From Acidimicrobiales bacterium (lineage in GTDB: Bacteria > Actinomycetota > Acidimicrobiia > Acidimicrobiales > Ilumatobacteraceae), in the NCBI GenBank assembly GCA_030833305.1, contig JAURHL010000137.1, positions 1 to 5,424 on the forward strand: a stretch of 5,424 nucleotides of DNA. The letters are read 5' to 3'. Below the pieces are notes generated by a model. That model did no database searches. It was not told the origin of the DNA and saw only the letters and a program-made list of their open reading frames with translations. The position numbers and the translations under genes were made by a program. Positions 4,675-5,424 of this stretch are shown in pieces (within the stretch, counting starts at the first letter, position 1; the number at the start of each line of letters is the position of its first letter).

Positions 4675-5424
4675 GGGGCGGGACAATTCCTCGAGTGTGA
4701 AGCCGAATTGCAGAGGTACCGGTTCGTTCGATTCGTAGTCCGCGCAGGAGACGACTCCTCCGGTGAAACCGTCCTGAAAGGCGCTGACCCGATCGAAGGC
4801 CGATCCGTGCGCGGCCGGATCGTACGCGGTACTGCCCGGTGCATCCCCGATTTGAATGAGACCTAGCAGGGCTCCCGTGATGTCGGATTGGCTGAACGTG
4901 TATCCGTTCAGCCCGTCACTTTGCACGTGACCGGCCCACGCCCCCGCGAAGCAGTCCGCTTGCAACTCGAGCGTGGTGTTGACGAAGGAATACAGGGTGT
5001 CCCGTCGCGCGGTCGACTGAATCGCATGACCCCATTCGTGGGCCATGATCACCGCTATGGACGCCGGACCGAACTCATCGGCGAACTCGGGAAACAAGCC
5101 CTCGTCGTCGTAGACGATGAAGTCGCCCTCGTCGCAGTAGAAAGCGTTGTCGCGGACGTCCTCGTAATCGCCGACGAACTGGCAACCGTTCGGAAGCTCC
5201 GATTCTCGATCCGAGTACGCCGGGTGAACGCCTCCCTCCAGTCGGACGTATCGACCTCCGTAGGCAACCTCGTAGTTCTCTTCCCAAAATTTTTCGATGT
5301 CCTCTATGGCATCGATCAGGAAGCGGTCGTAAGGACGGCCCGGTTTGCCCGGATCCAGTGGGAAACCATTCTCGAAGTCACCGGTGGGAATCCGGCTTCG
5401 GGACCCATCGAGCAACTCGCCGCT
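4081..5424 (-). CDS. Neutral zinc metallopeptidase (YpfJ/Zn_peptidase type) with degenerate second domain; N-terminus cut by window edge
   Basis: The frame is open to the right edge, giving 447 residues. The true start is not visible; a TTG at 5415 is only an internal option. The first domain contains MAHEWGHAIQ, the HExxH zinc site (codons at 5026-5040). TLELQADCFAGAWAGH follows 20 residues later, and its first Glu is the expected third zinc ligand. This pair is the hallmark of the predicted neutral zinc metallopeptidase family (PF04228). A closing motif, GSAFDRVSAFQDGF, ends in a Cys. The remaining ~200 residues repeat the domain without the metal ligands. Cysteines flanking both copies suggest disulfides and hence an exported protein, with any signal peptide or anchor off the window. 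The substrate is unknown. The gene converges with the L,D-transpeptidase, so a cell-envelope role is plausible but inferred from position only. Confidence 0.9.
   Translation of the reverse strand, partial: SGELLDGSRSRIPTGDFENGFPLDPGKPGRPYDRFLIDAIEDIEKFWEENYEVAYGGRYVRLEGGVHPAYSDRESELPNGCQFVGDYEDVRDNAFYCDEGDFIVYDDEGLFPEFADEFGPASIAVIMAHEWGHAIQSTARRDTLYSFVNTTLELQADCFAGAWAGHVQSDGLNGYTFSQSDITGALLGLIQIGDAPGSTAYDPAAHGSAFDRVSAFQDGFTGGVVSCADYESNEPVPLQFGFTLEELSRPNPGDFPFGDEMFTSMRDDLRVYWEALVDVGAEWSAPDLRLADSRDVECDTGDTNLVTIGVAWCPGDNTVMISSPMARQFYDQIPGDFAVAYLIGLGYAEAVQVAGDSNLDGPERALLNDCLVGMWSGDILPFNSDPVVPDSETTPRIVLSPGDLDEAIRTALLLGDSEGSPSMGSPFDKVDAFRQGVLFGSDGCFAA

Noticed and set aside
5413..5415. TTG at 5415 as the true metallopeptidase start
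   Set aside because: The frame remains open to the edge of the window. The sequence after it has no signal peptide or anchor, although the cysteine pattern suggests export, so the real start is probably outside.

Overview
The window is GC-rich, densely coded bacterial DNA holding six protein genes and no RNA genes, mobile elements or CRISPR arrays that I can see. Three traits suggest a high-GC actinobacterium, perhaps from the Acidimicrobiia: a TAnnnT hexamer lying 6-8 nt before the start codon in place of a Shine-Dalgarno sequence, a membrane-anchored L,D-transpeptidase with a Thr/Pro-rich tail, and GTG starts. The lineage is inferred from style; no marker gene settles it.

Layout. Positions 1-1146 (minus) carry argG, a type-2 (E. 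coli-like) argininosuccinate synthase whose C-terminus runs off the left edge. A 71-nt divergent spacer separates it from a small Cys-X5-Arg phosphatase (1218-1730, plus). That gene converges with a four-helix membrane protein of unknown function (1750-2148, minus). A 56-nt divergent spacer follows, then a soluble family-2 glycosyltransferase (2205-2957, plus) and an L,D-transpeptidase (2995-4077, plus). The transpeptidase ends 3 nt from the stop of a convergent neutral zinc metallopeptidase of the YpfJ/Zn_peptidase type (4081 to the right edge, minus), whose N-terminus lies outside the window.

How the genes relate. argG belongs to arginine biosynthesis and shows no functional link to the rest. 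The right half has an envelope flavour: glycosyltransferase, peptidoglycan cross-linking enzyme and a probably exported metallopeptidase. These genes do not form one operon, because the transpeptidase has its own promoter-like sequence and the peptidase is on the other strand. All five visible gene starts fit leaderless or nearly leaderless transcription.

The most notable observation is in the metallopeptidase. Its C-terminal half looks like a complete second copy of the peptidase domain, with cysteines and flanking motifs kept at nearly the same spacing but all three zinc ligands lost. It therefore appears to be a catalytic domain fused to a pseudo-peptidase domain.
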